Below are positions 20,031 to 27,972 of a stretch of DNA of 64,000 nt, one piece after another. The notes under the pieces are model-generated. The model saw only the letters and a list, made by a program, of their open reading frames with translations. It had not been told where the DNA came from and ran no database searches. Made by a program: the position numbers and the translations under genes. Every line of letters begins with the position of its first letter. Positions within the stretch are counted from its first letter, which is position 1. This DNA comes from Bacteroidales bacterium (lineage in GTDB: Bacteria; Bacteroidota; Bacteroidia; Bacteroidales; UBA1715), in assembly GCA_016714605.1 (NCBI GenBank), contig JADKDL010000019.1, forward strand, positions 1 through 64,000, given 5' to 3'.

Positions 20031-20040
20031 CTTAAATTGC

Positions 20041-20195
20041 CTACCAACAACTCTATATACCCAACCCCATTCTTCAACTACGTATATATCTGTTATGTTT
20101 ATAATTGTTTTTTTTAAATATTCATTCTACCCCCACCCGCTCGTTTAATTTACAACCACCTAGTGCTCAGCGAAGCTAAACCAAAATGTGCGGCG
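20041..20195 (-). repeat. Family A palindromic repeat (attC-like candidate)
   Basis: Full copy. On the gene strand it ends GGGGTTGGGTATATAG then TTGTTGGTAG immediately before the 19194-20030 gene, so the terminal core is GTTGGGT (GTTRRRY). The inner hairpin arm is GGTTTAGCTTCGCTGAGC. Confidence 0.65.
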
Positions 20196-20296
20196 GCTGT
20201 AACCTATCGCCCGCAATGAACTACTAGCGGGCAATGAGGCTACTGTTTGCGAGGACACAGCAGTTTTTTATGACAGCGTGTTATGTGTTGCCTTTT
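20196..20296 (-). repeat. Second hairpin element downstream of membrane gene
   Basis: It contains the inverted repeat GCCCGC...GCGGGC (20207-20232 region) and an 'acagcgtgttatgtgttgcc' end abutting the 20297 gene. It resembles the variable, long inverted repeats found after cassette genes in integrons. No gene was seen. Confidence 0.4.
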
Positions 20297-20773
20297 TTAT
20301 AGAACAAATTTGATTAAAAAATAACTAATCAAGCCTAAAATAACAGAACCAACATATCCAATGTACGTCCATGTTTTAAAAATTATTGCTTTTTTTACAT
20401 AATCCATTTTCACTAATTTTCTGTATATTAAAATCTGCAAAAATATTGTTAAGGGAAATGTTATCAAAATGGTGAGAACTTGAGGCATAAATAATGATAA
20501 TAAGCTTCTACCAATCGCATTGAATATCCATGGGAATATTAATGCAAAAATTCTTATAATGATTTCCATGTAATCTATTGAAAAATTGGTTTCAGTGGAA
20601 GATCTATGATCATCAAGGGTGATTTCTGAAAAATCAATATTCCTAGTTTTCAATTCCTCTTCAGCAGCTATGATTGCCTCCGGTTGGTACTCATTTCTCA
20701 ACTTCGTTACAATTTCGACCAATGCTTCATTTGTCTTATTGGTCATTCCTTCTTTAATTTTATTTTCGTTCAT
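20297..20773 (-). CDS. Small inner-membrane protein
   Basis: The start is set at 20773 (MNENKIKEGM); the ORF is open 8 codons upstream into the repeat. Residues 1-60 are a soluble helical segment with a 'YQPEAIIAAEEELKTRNI' run similar to the N-terminus of many Bacteroidota DUF-type membrane proteins. Three TM segments lie between about 68 and 158 (IIIRIFALIFPWIFNAIG, VLTILITFPLTIFLQILIY, YIGYVGSVILGLISYFLI). Function unknown. Confidence 0.7.
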   Translation of the reverse strand: MNENKIKEGMTNKTNEALVEIVTKLRNEYQPEAIIAAEEELKTRNIDFSEITLDDHRSSTETNFSIDYMEIIIRIFALIFPWIFNAIGRSLLSLFMPQVLTILITFPLTIFLQILIYRKLVKMDYVKKAIIFKTWTYIGYVGSVILGLISYFLIKFVL

Positions 20774-20790
20774 TTTTTGTTTTTTTAGGT

Positions 20791-20950
20791 TACCCATAAC
20801 AACCCTACATACCCAACCCCATTCTTCAACTACGTATATATCTGTTATGTTTATAATTGTTTTTTTCTTTAAATATTCCTTCTACCCCCACCCGCTCGTT
20901 TAGTTTACAACCACCTAGTGCTCAGCGAAGCTAAACCAAAAATGAGCAGC
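20791..20950 (-). repeat. Family A palindromic repeat (attC-like candidate)
   Basis: Copy almost identical to 20041-20195, with the GTTGGGT core followed by TGTAGGGTTGTTATGGGTAA next to the start of the membrane protein gene. Confidence 0.65.
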
Positions 20951-20969
20951 GCGTCTGTAATAAAATAAG

Positions 20970-20991
20970 TAGAGCGGTTTTCACCGCTCTA
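20970..20991. terminator. Strong hairpin, possible terminator
   Basis: TAGAGCGG - 6-nt loop - CCGCTCTA. It has flanking T/A-rich sequence on both sides and lies between repeats A and B, with no gene directly facing it, so it may be part of a repeat or a relic terminator. Confidence 0.45.
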
Positions 20992-21077
20992 TTTCATATT
21001 ATTAACAACAAAAATATGAAAAAATTATCAAGGGAATAATCCCTAATAATTTCTTAATTCAAATGTAATAAAAGTTT

Positions 21078-21238
21078 GCGCTACACTTCAAACATATTCC
21101 AAAACATTTTCTCTCTTATAAAACAAATATAATCTTTCATTATAAATTTTCTACTTCCTTTATTCTGCCGAGCTACAAGCCCTTCTTTTGTTGCAAAACC
21201 TTTATATGTTTACTTTGGATTGCAAATCCAAAGTAGCG
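21078..21238. repeat. Family B repeat, full copy
   Basis: From 'cgctacacttcaaacatatt' to 'aatccaaagtagcggg'. It contains two internal hairpins, GGGCTTG-type at about 21169-21182 and TACTTTGGATT/AATCCAAAGTA at 21205-21235. It matches the right half of 22046-22295 nearly base for base. Confidence 0.7.
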
Positions 21239-21242
21239 GGGG

Positions 21243-21563
21243 TTATTCTTTTTCAAAGTCATAATCTCGTTCAACTTTCGCAATTCTTGTTTTAAAACTC
21301 TTATACCAAGTATTTCTTCCTTTCTCTCGTGCAATTGAATGTTTAGCATTATCCTTCCATTTTTTAATAGCATTCAAATCCCGCCAATATGAAACAGTAA
21401 TGCCTAATCCATTTCTTGCACTTTCCACTCCTAAAAATCCATCTTGTTGCTTTGCTAAGTCAACCATTAAATCTGACATTTCCGAATATCCATTATCCCC
21501 ATCAGTCCTTATTGAAGTAAAAATCACAGCGTAATAAGGTGGCTCAGGCGTTTGCGCAATCAT
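21243..21563 (-). CDS. Antibiotic biosynthesis monooxygenase (ABM) family protein
   Basis: A 106-residue protein, the usual length for a dimeric ferredoxin-like ABM domain. Key features are YYAVIFTSIRTDGDNGYSEM, then QQDGFLGVESAR and ITVSYWRDLNAIKKWKDNAK HS. Homologues are annotated as heme-degrading or quinol monooxygenase-like, but most of this subgroup are uncharacterised. It is a single-gene unit between repeats. Confidence 0.85.
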   Translation of the reverse strand: MIAQTPEPPYYAVIFTSIRTDGDNGYSEMSDLMVDLAKQQDGFLGVESARNGLGITVSYWRDLNAIKKWKDNAKHSIAREKGRNTWYKSFKTRIAKVERDYDFEKE

Positions 21564-21628
21564 TATTATTTATTATTATTTAGTTCTTTTTTCATAATCA
21601 TAGCTGATATAGGACAAATATCTATAAA

Positions 21629-22006
21629 TTATTTTGTGTTTTTTATTGATTCTGGCACATATTCTCTAATCATTCTTCTGAAATCAAATTTTTCAAAATA
21701 TTTATCAGCAGTAGTTGTCAGCAAATACAACTCTTGAATGCCAAGTCGATTACTAATTTGAACCAGATAATTAATTAATTTTTCTCCAATCCTTTGATTT
21801 TTATATTGTTCTTTTACAGCTAATGACCTCAAAAGTCCAATCGTGTTATAATTTTCTAGTCCAATCACTCCTACAATAATGTAATCAATCTTTACAACAA
21901 ATAATTGAATACCTTCATCATCAAGGTCATCAATTGGCAAATCATTATCAAGAAGTAAGGTTTTTATATTTTCCAAATCTGATTTTACGCTTCGTTCAAT
22001 TATCAT
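21629..22006 (-). CDS. GNAT family N-acetyltransferase
   Basis: A 125-residue protein, slightly shorter than usual for the fold. The acetyl-CoA-binding motif A is present: LLRSLAVKEQYKNQRIGEKL (consensus L..L.V...Y...GIG..L, here with Arg in place of the second Gly). The final region ADKYFEKFDFRRMIREYVPE matches the usual 'A..fYek.GF....r...P' ending. It resembles arsenic-resistance-linked ArsN2-type acetyltransferases, but the substrate cannot be told. Confidence 0.8.
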   Translation of the reverse strand: MIIERSVKSDLENIKTLLLDNDLPIDDLDDEGIQLFVVKIDYIIVGVIGLENYNTIGLLRSLAVKEQYKNQRIGEKLINYLVQISNRLGIQELYLLTTTADKYFEKFDFRRMIREYVPESIKNTK

Positions 22007-22045
22007 TTATCATGAATTTATATGTTAATGCTACTTTTTTTTACG

Positions 22046-22295
22046 CCCGCTCGTTTGGGTTTGCAACCCAAACGCTATTCTTTTTAAAGTAAAGTAGGGC
22101 TTGTAGCCCGACCTCATAGCATTAAAAGTTTACGCTACACTTCAAACATATTCCAAAACTTTTTCTCCTTATAAAACAAATATAATCATTCATTACAAAT
22201 TTTCTACTTCCTTTATTCTGCCGGGCTACAAGCCCTTCTTTTGTTGCAAAACCTTTATATGTTTACTTTGGATTGCAAATCCAAAGTAGCGGGGG
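22046..22295. repeat. Composite giant palindrome (REPIN-like)
   Basis: About 250 bp. The left arm is CCGCTCGTTTGGGTTTGC then AACCCAAACG (itself a hairpin) and GGGCTTGTAGCCCG. The right arm is CGGGCTACAAGCCC, then TTTGGATTGCAAATCC and AAAGTAGCGG. The arms are mirror images of each other across a 100 bp AT-rich centre. Confidence 0.75.
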
Positions 22296-22479
22296 AATAT
22301 CACTCCAAACCCCTCGCTTGTGGTATTACAACCTAAATTAAATTCCTTTAAAAATGTTACAACCACATCATTCGTTTTAAAAAACCATTAATTCTTATAT
22401 TTGGGTTGCAAACCAAAATTAGCGGCTTTTGAAGCGGGCTACAACCCTTTAATTTACCAGCATTTCGCCTATTTTGCAT
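22296..22479. other. Intergenic repeat fragments
   Basis: It contains a partial terminus 'tttgggttgcaaaccaaaat' then 'tagcggct' (22397-22427) and a GGGCTACAACCC hairpin arm. No gene was seen. Confidence 0.5.
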
Positions 22480-23880
22480 TTACATTGTTATTCCATGTTT
22501 TTTTATTTTATTGAATTCATTTATTGCTTTAAATACTTGATGATCTTTGGGGTAAACTTCTCCGAATAGTCTTTTAGATTCTAAGATGTATTTGTTCGCA
22601 TCTTCCACCTTATCCATGTTTAAATATGTCAGTCCAATGTGAAAGTTTAAATTACCTAAAATTTCATTGTCAGTAAATAGTGATGTTAAGTGAATAAGCA
22701 TATCAACTAATGTATTCTCTTCCTTACTGACAAAATACAATTCGATTAAATCTTTCGGCACAGTTGGATTCTTAGGCTCAATTTCAAAAAGTTGTATTGA
22801 ATACTTTTTTGCTTGTTCAATTAAACCTTGGGAGAGAGCTTCTCTAATTATTAATTTCAAGTGTGTGTAATGGGTTGGAAAGCAGTCAATTCCTTTGACA
22901 TAGTTTTGGAATGCATTTTTGCTATCATCCATCTCTTTATACCATTTGGCAATCTGAAAATATTTCTCTGCTTTTATTTCAAGATCTTCTATATGATTAA
23001 TTTCATGAAGGCATTGTAGGATTACTTGGTGGTTATCAAACTGAATTTCAGCGGACTCTGCAACTTTTAATATATGTTGAAGTTTCCGTATGTTTTTATT
23101 CATTAACTCTTTTGGTGTAAAAAGGACAATGAAGAATATATGGCTTTCATATTCAATAAATCCCGTAGTTTCAATGAAAGGGTATTTTGGAACTTCAGCA
23201 ATTCTTATTTTAGTATTTAATCCATCCTTTCTCCTCACACTGTTTTTATATGAAAACTTTGAACCTTTATCCACTTCCATGATTAGGTCATTCTGAAACT
23301 CTATTAGATTCTCAATCCCAAATTCTGGAAAGTCTTTTTTCCAAAATTGCATATACATCCATTCATTTCTTTGTTGAGCTTCATTGAGTGTTAATCCACG
23401 CTGATGAATTGTCGCAAAAGAGTTAATCTTATCTTTTAAATCTAATACCCATCCGAACGGAGCTGGAACATCAACACAAAAGTGTCCTACAGATGAAAGA
23501 GCTTCAAAACACTGAAATTCTTTTAATTCTTCGAAGTTAATTATATCTAGCTCAACTTGTTGATTTCCATAGTGAGCTCTATTAATTGCTGCTTTTGAAT
23601 ATCCTTTTTGGGTTATTAAAACACCTTGATGTGCTTCTACATCTTCAACCATTGAGCAAAAGCTCTCGACATCTTTTACATCAACTTTCTTTGAGAAATT
23701 CTTGCAGTCAACGGCAATTTTAATTTGATAGCCTGCTATTTCACCTTCGATTAGGATGTCAATTTGCCTAAGGACTTTTGAATATCTCCCTAAAACTTTC
23801 TGATCAAAAGAAATAGTTGTTTCAGGGTAAGTTTCTTGAAAGTAGGTTAATATATCATTTTCATATTCTTTCCAATTCAT
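22480..23880 (-). CDS. Mrr-like restriction endonuclease domain + TPR protein
   Basis: A 466-residue protein. Residues about 1-125 are an Mrr_cat-like PD-(D/E)xK domain: VLRQIDILIEG (Asp), IAVDCKNFSKKVDVKDVESF (D-x-K-type Asp/Lys pair), VLITQKGYSKAAINRA. Residues 290-460 are TPR-like helical repeats (EKYFQIAKWYKEMDDSKNAF, FHIGLTYLNMDKVEDANKY). Mrr-type enzymes cleave modified or foreign DNA. The TPR half suggests a defence or regulatory enzyme rather than a classic restriction enzyme. Confidence 0.75.
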   Translation of the reverse strand: MNWKEYENDILTYFQETYPETTISFDQKVLGRYSKVLRQIDILIEGEIAGYQIKIAVDCKNFSKKVDVKDVESFCSMVEDVEAHQGVLITQKGYSKAAINRAHYGNQQVELDIINFEELKEFQCFEALSSVGHFCVDVPAPFGWVLDLKDKINSFATIHQRGLTLNEAQQRNEWMYMQFWKKDFPEFGIENLIEFQNDLIMEVDKGSKFSYKNSVRRKDGLNTKIRIAEVPKYPFIETTGFIEYESHIFFIVLFTPKELMNKNIRKLQHILKVAESAEIQFDNHQVILQCLHEINHIEDLEIKAEKYFQIAKWYKEMDDSKNAFQNYVKGIDCFPTHYTHLKLIIREALSQGLIEQAKKYSIQLFEIEPKNPTVPKDLIELYFVSKEENTLVDMLIHLTSLFTDNEILGNLNFHIGLTYLNMDKVEDANKYILESKRLFGEVYPKDHQVFKAINEFNKIKKHGITM

Positions 23881-23908
23881 TATTAGTCTGCTGTTATTTT
23901 AAATATGG

Positions 23909-24040
23909 AATAACGTCCGGGTTGTCCGTAATGTGGGATTTCGAAGTGAAAACTTATCAAACAACAACTGAAACTTGATACGGGTTAAAATGTTTGAAAT
24001 CTACTGAAACCCACATTACAGATGAGCCTCTGTTGGCAAT
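23909..24040 (-). repeat. attC-like long inverted repeat
   Basis: Between two minus-strand genes. A 10-bp perfect inverted repeat GTAATGTGGG/CCCACATTAC (23928-23937 and 24010-24019) is flanked, on the gene strand, by TTGCCAACAGAGG on the 5' side and GGACGTTATTCC on the 3' side. This is the layout of a long integron attC site (YYAAC ... GTTAT), with a 72-nt variable apical part. Confidence 0.55.
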
Positions 24041-24048
24041 TGGCATTT

Positions 24049-24942
24049 TTATTCTTTAATTATTTTTTCGTTTTCTTCTTCTGTTATTTCAATTTCTTTT
24101 ATCTTCAATAATCCATTTGCTATTGCTGGTTCAAATTCAGTCAAAACCTTATCAAAAAATCGACGTTTATCATCGTCTGGTCTTGAAACTAATACCAAAA
24201 ATAAAAAAGCGTTAACCCTATTTACAGTCCTGTAATAATGTATCTTACTAAGCATAATATAAATTCGCTCTCTAAGCATCATTGTATTAAGCTTAGGTTT
24301 TAGTTCTATGAAAATCTCAGATTCAACAGTTTTTATATATCCATCGAAAACTGGGCTATATTCACTAATAGGGTCGATTTGATGAAATTCTGTAACAAAT
24401 TTAGCATCTCTAATTATTGGCAATTGATTAAGCTTTTCTTGATTTAGAAACCTATCCATAGCAACTTCTTCGTATCTTGAAAAGGATATAAATTTCCTTG
24501 CGGGCTCTTGATTTGATGGAATCTCATCATTTTCCTGCTTTTTAGCTATTTTCTCAGGTTCATCAGCTTCTTTGATTTTATATGCCTTCATTAATTCATC
24601 TGACAAAACAAAAGTCGGAGAGTTCACCTGTCTATTACTAATTGAAGTTGTAATATTGAAAATCTGTTTTCTTAAATCCAGATTTTCCTTTTTTAACTCT
24701 TGATTATTTTGCTTATTCTCCTGAAGGTTTCTATCAAGTGTAATAATTTTAGCAACAGAGAAGTTGTCAAATGATTCACTTAAAACCAAAACTATCAAGA
24801 ATGCAATTAGAACAATTAAACCCGAATTAATCTGTCCAGAGGGACAAGTAAAAAAGAAATTGTAAAAAATTAAAAATCCAATGAATAAACTCAATAGAAT
24901 TATCAATATTCTGACAAACCAATTTGTTTTTTTATTTTCCAT
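24049..24942 (-). CDS. Membrane-anchored protein with nuclease-like C-terminal domain
   Basis: A 297-residue protein. Two TM helices (about 9-28 and 39-58), then a coiled coil (about 70-95, LDRNLQENKQNNQELKKENL), a linker, and a C-terminal domain (about 165-285) containing VFDGYIKTVESEIFIELKPK. The Asp, then Glu-x-Lys spacing is compatible with a PD-(D/E)xK core (inferred). It would face the cytoplasm if the TM pair is a hairpin. Confidence 0.6.
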   Translation of the reverse strand: MENKKTNWFVRILIILLSLFIGFLIFYNFFFTCPSGQINSGLIVLIAFLIVLVLSESFDNFSVAKIITLDRNLQENKQNNQELKKENLDLRKQIFNITTSISNRQVNSPTFVLSDELMKAYKIKEADEPEKIAKKQENDEIPSNQEPARKFISFSRYEEVAMDRFLNQEKLNQLPIIRDAKFVTEFHQIDPISEYSPVFDGYIKTVESEIFIELKPKLNTMMLRERIYIMLSKIHYYRTVNRVNAFLFLVLVSRPDDDKRRFFDKVLTEFEPAIANGLLKIKEIEITEEENEKIIKE

Positions 24943-25230
24943 AGTAATATAGTGTCTATTTTTTTGTGCTTGTTGCCAACATCCCTATATACCCAACCCC
25001 GCTCTTCAACTACGTATATATCTTTTTTCTTTATATATTTTTTTTATTATTCATTTTCCCACCAGAATATCCTACTCTATCCTTCCTATTTCAAAACAGT
25101 TCTTACCTATCCAAAAATAAACAAATTATCCTTAAAACCAAATTTATTACGCACACATTTCTTGCTGATTTTCAAAGTGAAACCACTGCTGGGGTGTGGG
25201 AAAAATACCTCTTTCAATCTCTCCAAAACA
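24943..25230. other. Intergenic, partial family A terminus
   Basis: The family A end ('catccctatatacccaaccc', 'cttcaactacgtatatat') is present at 24976-25022 without its inner half. The rest is AT-rich, with no gene seen. Confidence 0.5.
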
Positions 25231-25258
25231 AGAAACCCCGCTTTGGGGCAGGGTTTCT
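25231..25258 (-). terminator. Rho-independent terminator
   Basis: AGAAACCCCGC - short loop - GCAGGGTTTCT hairpin. On the minus strand it is followed by a T-rich run and sits about 30 bases after the stop of the 25289 gene. Confidence 0.65.
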
Positions 25259-25288
25259 TTAAGCATACGTATCACTTAATCTAAATAA

Positions 25289-25730
25289 TCAAAGTTTCAC
25301 AAGCTCTACATGCAAATACGTTGTCTCTCCGCTGGCTACGGTTATGGTTAATTCTTGTTTCTGAAATCCTATTTTTTCAACCGTTACATGGTAGGTGTTT
25401 TCGGGTAGCGATGCTCTAAATTTACCTTTCTCGGCACTCTTTTTCACTATCGGTTTTGGGAGTTCTGCTGTTGCTCCTTTCACCGTTCCGTTGCTTACTG
25501 CTACAAAGGTAAATGTTACTCCTTTTATTGGTTCGCCGCTCTGGGCTTCGGTTACACTGCCTAACACCGAGGTTGCTCCGCCTCTGGTTGGTCTTACAAG
25601 TCGGGCGGTCTTGTACTGACTGTAAAAATCAGGGTTCGAGGTCTTAAACAGTTCTATATCCAAGTCCATTCGTTTGGTCAACAGATCATCGGCTTCTTTG
25701 AACAGTTTGGTAAGGTTCTGGGTTTACAAC
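25289..25730 (-). pseudogene. Carboxypeptidase-regulatory-like protein, 5'-truncated
   Basis: The last ~130 codons form a CarboxypepD_reg-like beta sandwich (GSVTEAQSGEPIKGVTFTFV ... VTVEKIGFQKQELTITVA), preceded in frame by a helical stretch (LTKLFKEADDLLTKRMDLDI) that extends to about 25730, where stops appear. There is no ATG in the open part except internal ones. This C-terminal arrangement is common in Bacteroidota proteins of ~200 residues, so the 5' third is missing or shifted. Confidence 0.6.
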
Positions 25731-25884
25731 TGCTTCCACCATCTTATTTACAGCATACAGAACTTACTTTGCCGATGTTCTGCTTCTCGGCACACTATAC
25801 GAAGTAGGCGATTGCGGACTACAGCCCTCAAACTTACTACTATTTCGCCTATTTCGTATTTACATTGTTGCGATGAATTTTTCT

Positions 25885-26169
25885 TTATGCAGTCATGGGA
25901 TTTATTTGTATCTTTCCACCGATTGCTCTCAATACTTTCATAATTGTCTCAAATTGAGGTTTTGCTCCTTCCGACAATGCTTTGTATAAACTTGGTCTAC
26001 TTAATCCAGTTTCTTGAGCAATCTTGGCCATTCCAATTGATTTTGCAACATGTCCAATAGCTACAATAACATCAGATTCGTTTCCTTCTGCTAAAACAGT
26101 ATTAAGGTATTCTGCTATCATCTCGTTGCTTTCTAAATAGTCAGCTATATCAAATTTTGAAGTTTCCAT
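25885..26169 (-). CDS. higA: HigA-type antitoxin (addiction module)
   Basis: A 94-residue protein. A short N-terminal segment (MIAEYLNTVL) is followed by an HTH (IGMAKIAQETGLSRPSLYKA; recognition helix SRPSLYKALSEG) and a LRAIGGKIQINP ending, the layout of the 'putative addiction module antidote' family. It lies 4 bases downstream of the toxin gene. Antitoxin following toxin is the HigBA order, and such antitoxins usually repress the shared promoter. Confidence 0.85.
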   Translation of the reverse strand: METSKFDIADYLESNEMIAEYLNTVLAEGNESDVIVAIGHVAKSIGMAKIAQETGLSRPSLYKALSEGAKPQFETIMKVLRAIGGKIQINPMTA

Positions 26170-26173
26170 TTTT

Positions 26174-26473
26174 CTATTTTTTTAGTCGTTTTAAAATCTC
26201 TTTTGCCTTTTCAATGTCTCTCTGTTGAGTTGATTTATCTCCTCCAATGAGTAAAACAATAATTTTTCCGTCAGATTCTTTAAAATATACTCTGTATCCT
26301 TTAGCATAATTAATTTTTAATTCCCTAATTCCATCTTCAACAGGTTCGCAGTCGCCAAAATGTTCATCAACCTCAATCTTTTGAATGCGAAATAATATTT
26401 TGGCTTTGGCTCTTAAGTCTTTAGTTTTACTCCGCCATTTGTCAAATTCGTCTGTTTTCTCAATTAAGTACAT
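26174..26473 (-). CDS. higB: HigB/RelE-type toxin (addiction module killer protein)
   Basis: A 99-residue protein of the RelE/ParE-fold killer family (PF05973 type): EFDKWRSKTKDLRAKAKILF, then VEDGIRELKINYAKGYRVYF and IIVLLIGGDKSTQQRDIEKA K. The length and motifs are complete. These toxins are ribosome-dependent mRNA endonucleases. It is first gene of the pair; no separate promoter for the antitoxin is obvious. Confidence 0.85.
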   Translation of the reverse strand: MYLIEKTDEFDKWRSKTKDLRAKAKILFRIQKIEVDEHFGDCEPVEDGIRELKINYAKGYRVYFKESDGKIIVLLIGGDKSTQQRDIEKAKEILKRLKK

Positions 26474-27375
26474 CTACAAATGCGTATTCATTTGGATACA
26501 AATATATGAAATCTTTTCTGTTTATGAAAGGTTTAATTCAAAATTACAAAGTAAATCTCACGAGTCCTAACATATTATGGATGAGATTCTTAAAATACAC
26601 CACAACATCCCTATATACCCAAGTCCGCTCTTTAACTAAATATATATCCACGTTCGGCTAAGGCTTTGCCTTTATTGTAAATCGTTTTCAATATAATTTC
26701 CGCATTCTAAATTATTTACGGTCTCTACTTTTCCGCAATTCTTCTCTTCCAATACGCATTTCCATCATTCCGATACGCATTTCTTCACTGCATTCCTTCA
26801 TTTCTTCACTGCATTCGCTCATTTCTTTGTTTTATTCCTTTATTTCTTACTTGTATTCCTTCATTCTTTAACAACTATTGTTCATTTCTACATATTATTC
26901 ATGTATTCATCCACAACAATAGTATGTTTATCCATTTCAACATTCATTCGCTATTTATTATTGTTTGTTTTATTTTAAACTGTAATGTAATTATTGACAG
27001 CATAGTCCTACAGACTATGCTAATTTATGACGCTCCGTTGGAGCTACCGTATTTACTAGCACCAAAGGTGCGTAATATATAAGTAATGGCTGTTAGGCCT
27101 TTGCTTTTATTCTATTTGACAAATTAAAAATTAAATCTTCAAAAAATATTTCTTTTCTAATCATTAGGCAATAGCCTAATAAAATATGTTCGACTTAGTC
27201 ACAGGCTAAGCCAAACTGCGATGTAGGCCTATAATCTAATATTATTCAACCCCTAATTCCCATTTCTAATCAAAATTCAAAACATATAAACTATCCTCAA
27301 ACCATCTGTTAATAATTCTTATGTATATTTGCTCTTATTATGTTTATATTTCATTTTTATTTATAACAGAAACAA
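26474..27375. other. Nested repeats and a coding remnant
   Basis: A REPIN-like element (left arm 26651-26719, right arm 27109-27218) has been split by about 390 bp. The insert contains a minus-strand remnant of a heptad-like protein (EMSECSEEMKECSEEMRIG, 26740-26830) and copy 2 of the repeat at window position 1 (27008-27103, with a hairpin AGCATAGTC/GACTATGCT). No intact gene was seen. Confidence 0.55.
27324..27331 (+). promoter_or_regulatory. Candidate -7 box for the oxidoreductase operon
   Basis: TATATTTG fits the Bacteroidota -7 consensus TAnnTTTG and lies 44 bases before the ATG at 27376. The -33 element is not clear. Confidence 0.45.
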
Positions 27376-27960
27376 ATGAATGTTTTAATTATACTCGGAC
27401 ATCCTCACAGCAACAGTTTTAATCATGCCATAGCCGATGTGTGCAAGACTCAATTATCTGAAAACGGTCACACCGCAATGTTTCATGATTTATATAAAGA
27501 GCAATTCGATCCTATCTTGGGTTCATCAAACCCCGCCGAAGATAATGATATCAAACAGCACAGCTCCGATTTGGTGAATAGTGATGGAATTATCGTTATT
27601 CATCCTAACTGGTGGGGACAACCGCCTGCCATTGTCAAAGGTTGGCTCGACAGAGTATTAATGCCCGAGGTTGCCTACAGAATAGAAAAAGATGCTGAGG
27701 GCAAATACCATTCAAAAGGATTACTTAAGGCTCAATCTGCCATAGTAATTAATACATCAAACACCCCCGACGAACTAGAAGAAGAGTTGTTTAAAGATCC
27801 TCTCGAAACAATTTGGAAAAACAGGGTCTTTAAATTTTGTGGTGTTACCAATTTCAAACGAATTAACTTTCGGGTTATAAAAGATAGCAATCATAATCAA
27901 CGTACTATCTGGTTATCAGAAATCCGTGAGGTTATTGATAAAAGCTTCCCCAAACAATAA
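27376..27960 (+). CDS. NAD(P)H-dependent flavin oxidoreductase (quinone reductase type)
   Basis: A 194-residue protein of the flavodoxin_2 family: the FMN-binding loop LGHPHSNSFNHAIADV at the N-terminus and the conserved IHPNWWGQPPAIVKGWLDRV segment near residue 80. It should perform two-electron quinone or azo-compound reduction in the cytoplasm. A Crp/Fnr-type regulator begins 12 bases downstream, so the pair is probably one transcript. Confidence 0.85.
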   Translation: MNVLIILGHPHSNSFNHAIADVCKTQLSENGHTAMFHDLYKEQFDPILGSSNPAEDNDIKQHSSDLVNSDGIIVIHPNWWGQPPAIVKGWLDRVLMPEVAYRIEKDAEGKYHSKGLLKAQSAIVINTSNTPDELEEELFKDPLETIWKNRVFKFCGVTNFKRINFRVIKDSNHNQRTIWLSEIREVIDKSFPKQ

Positions 27961-27972
27961 ATACGTAAAGGA

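Noticed and set aside
24952..25284. Plus-strand ORFs of about 100 residues
   Set aside because: They translate a family A repeat end and AT-rich spacer; composition is low-complexity and there is no conserved domain.
1..26500. Integron integrase or transposase gene
   Set aside because: No tyrosine recombinase, DDE or Y1 transposase motif was found in any frame, so mobility of the array can only be inferred from the repeats.
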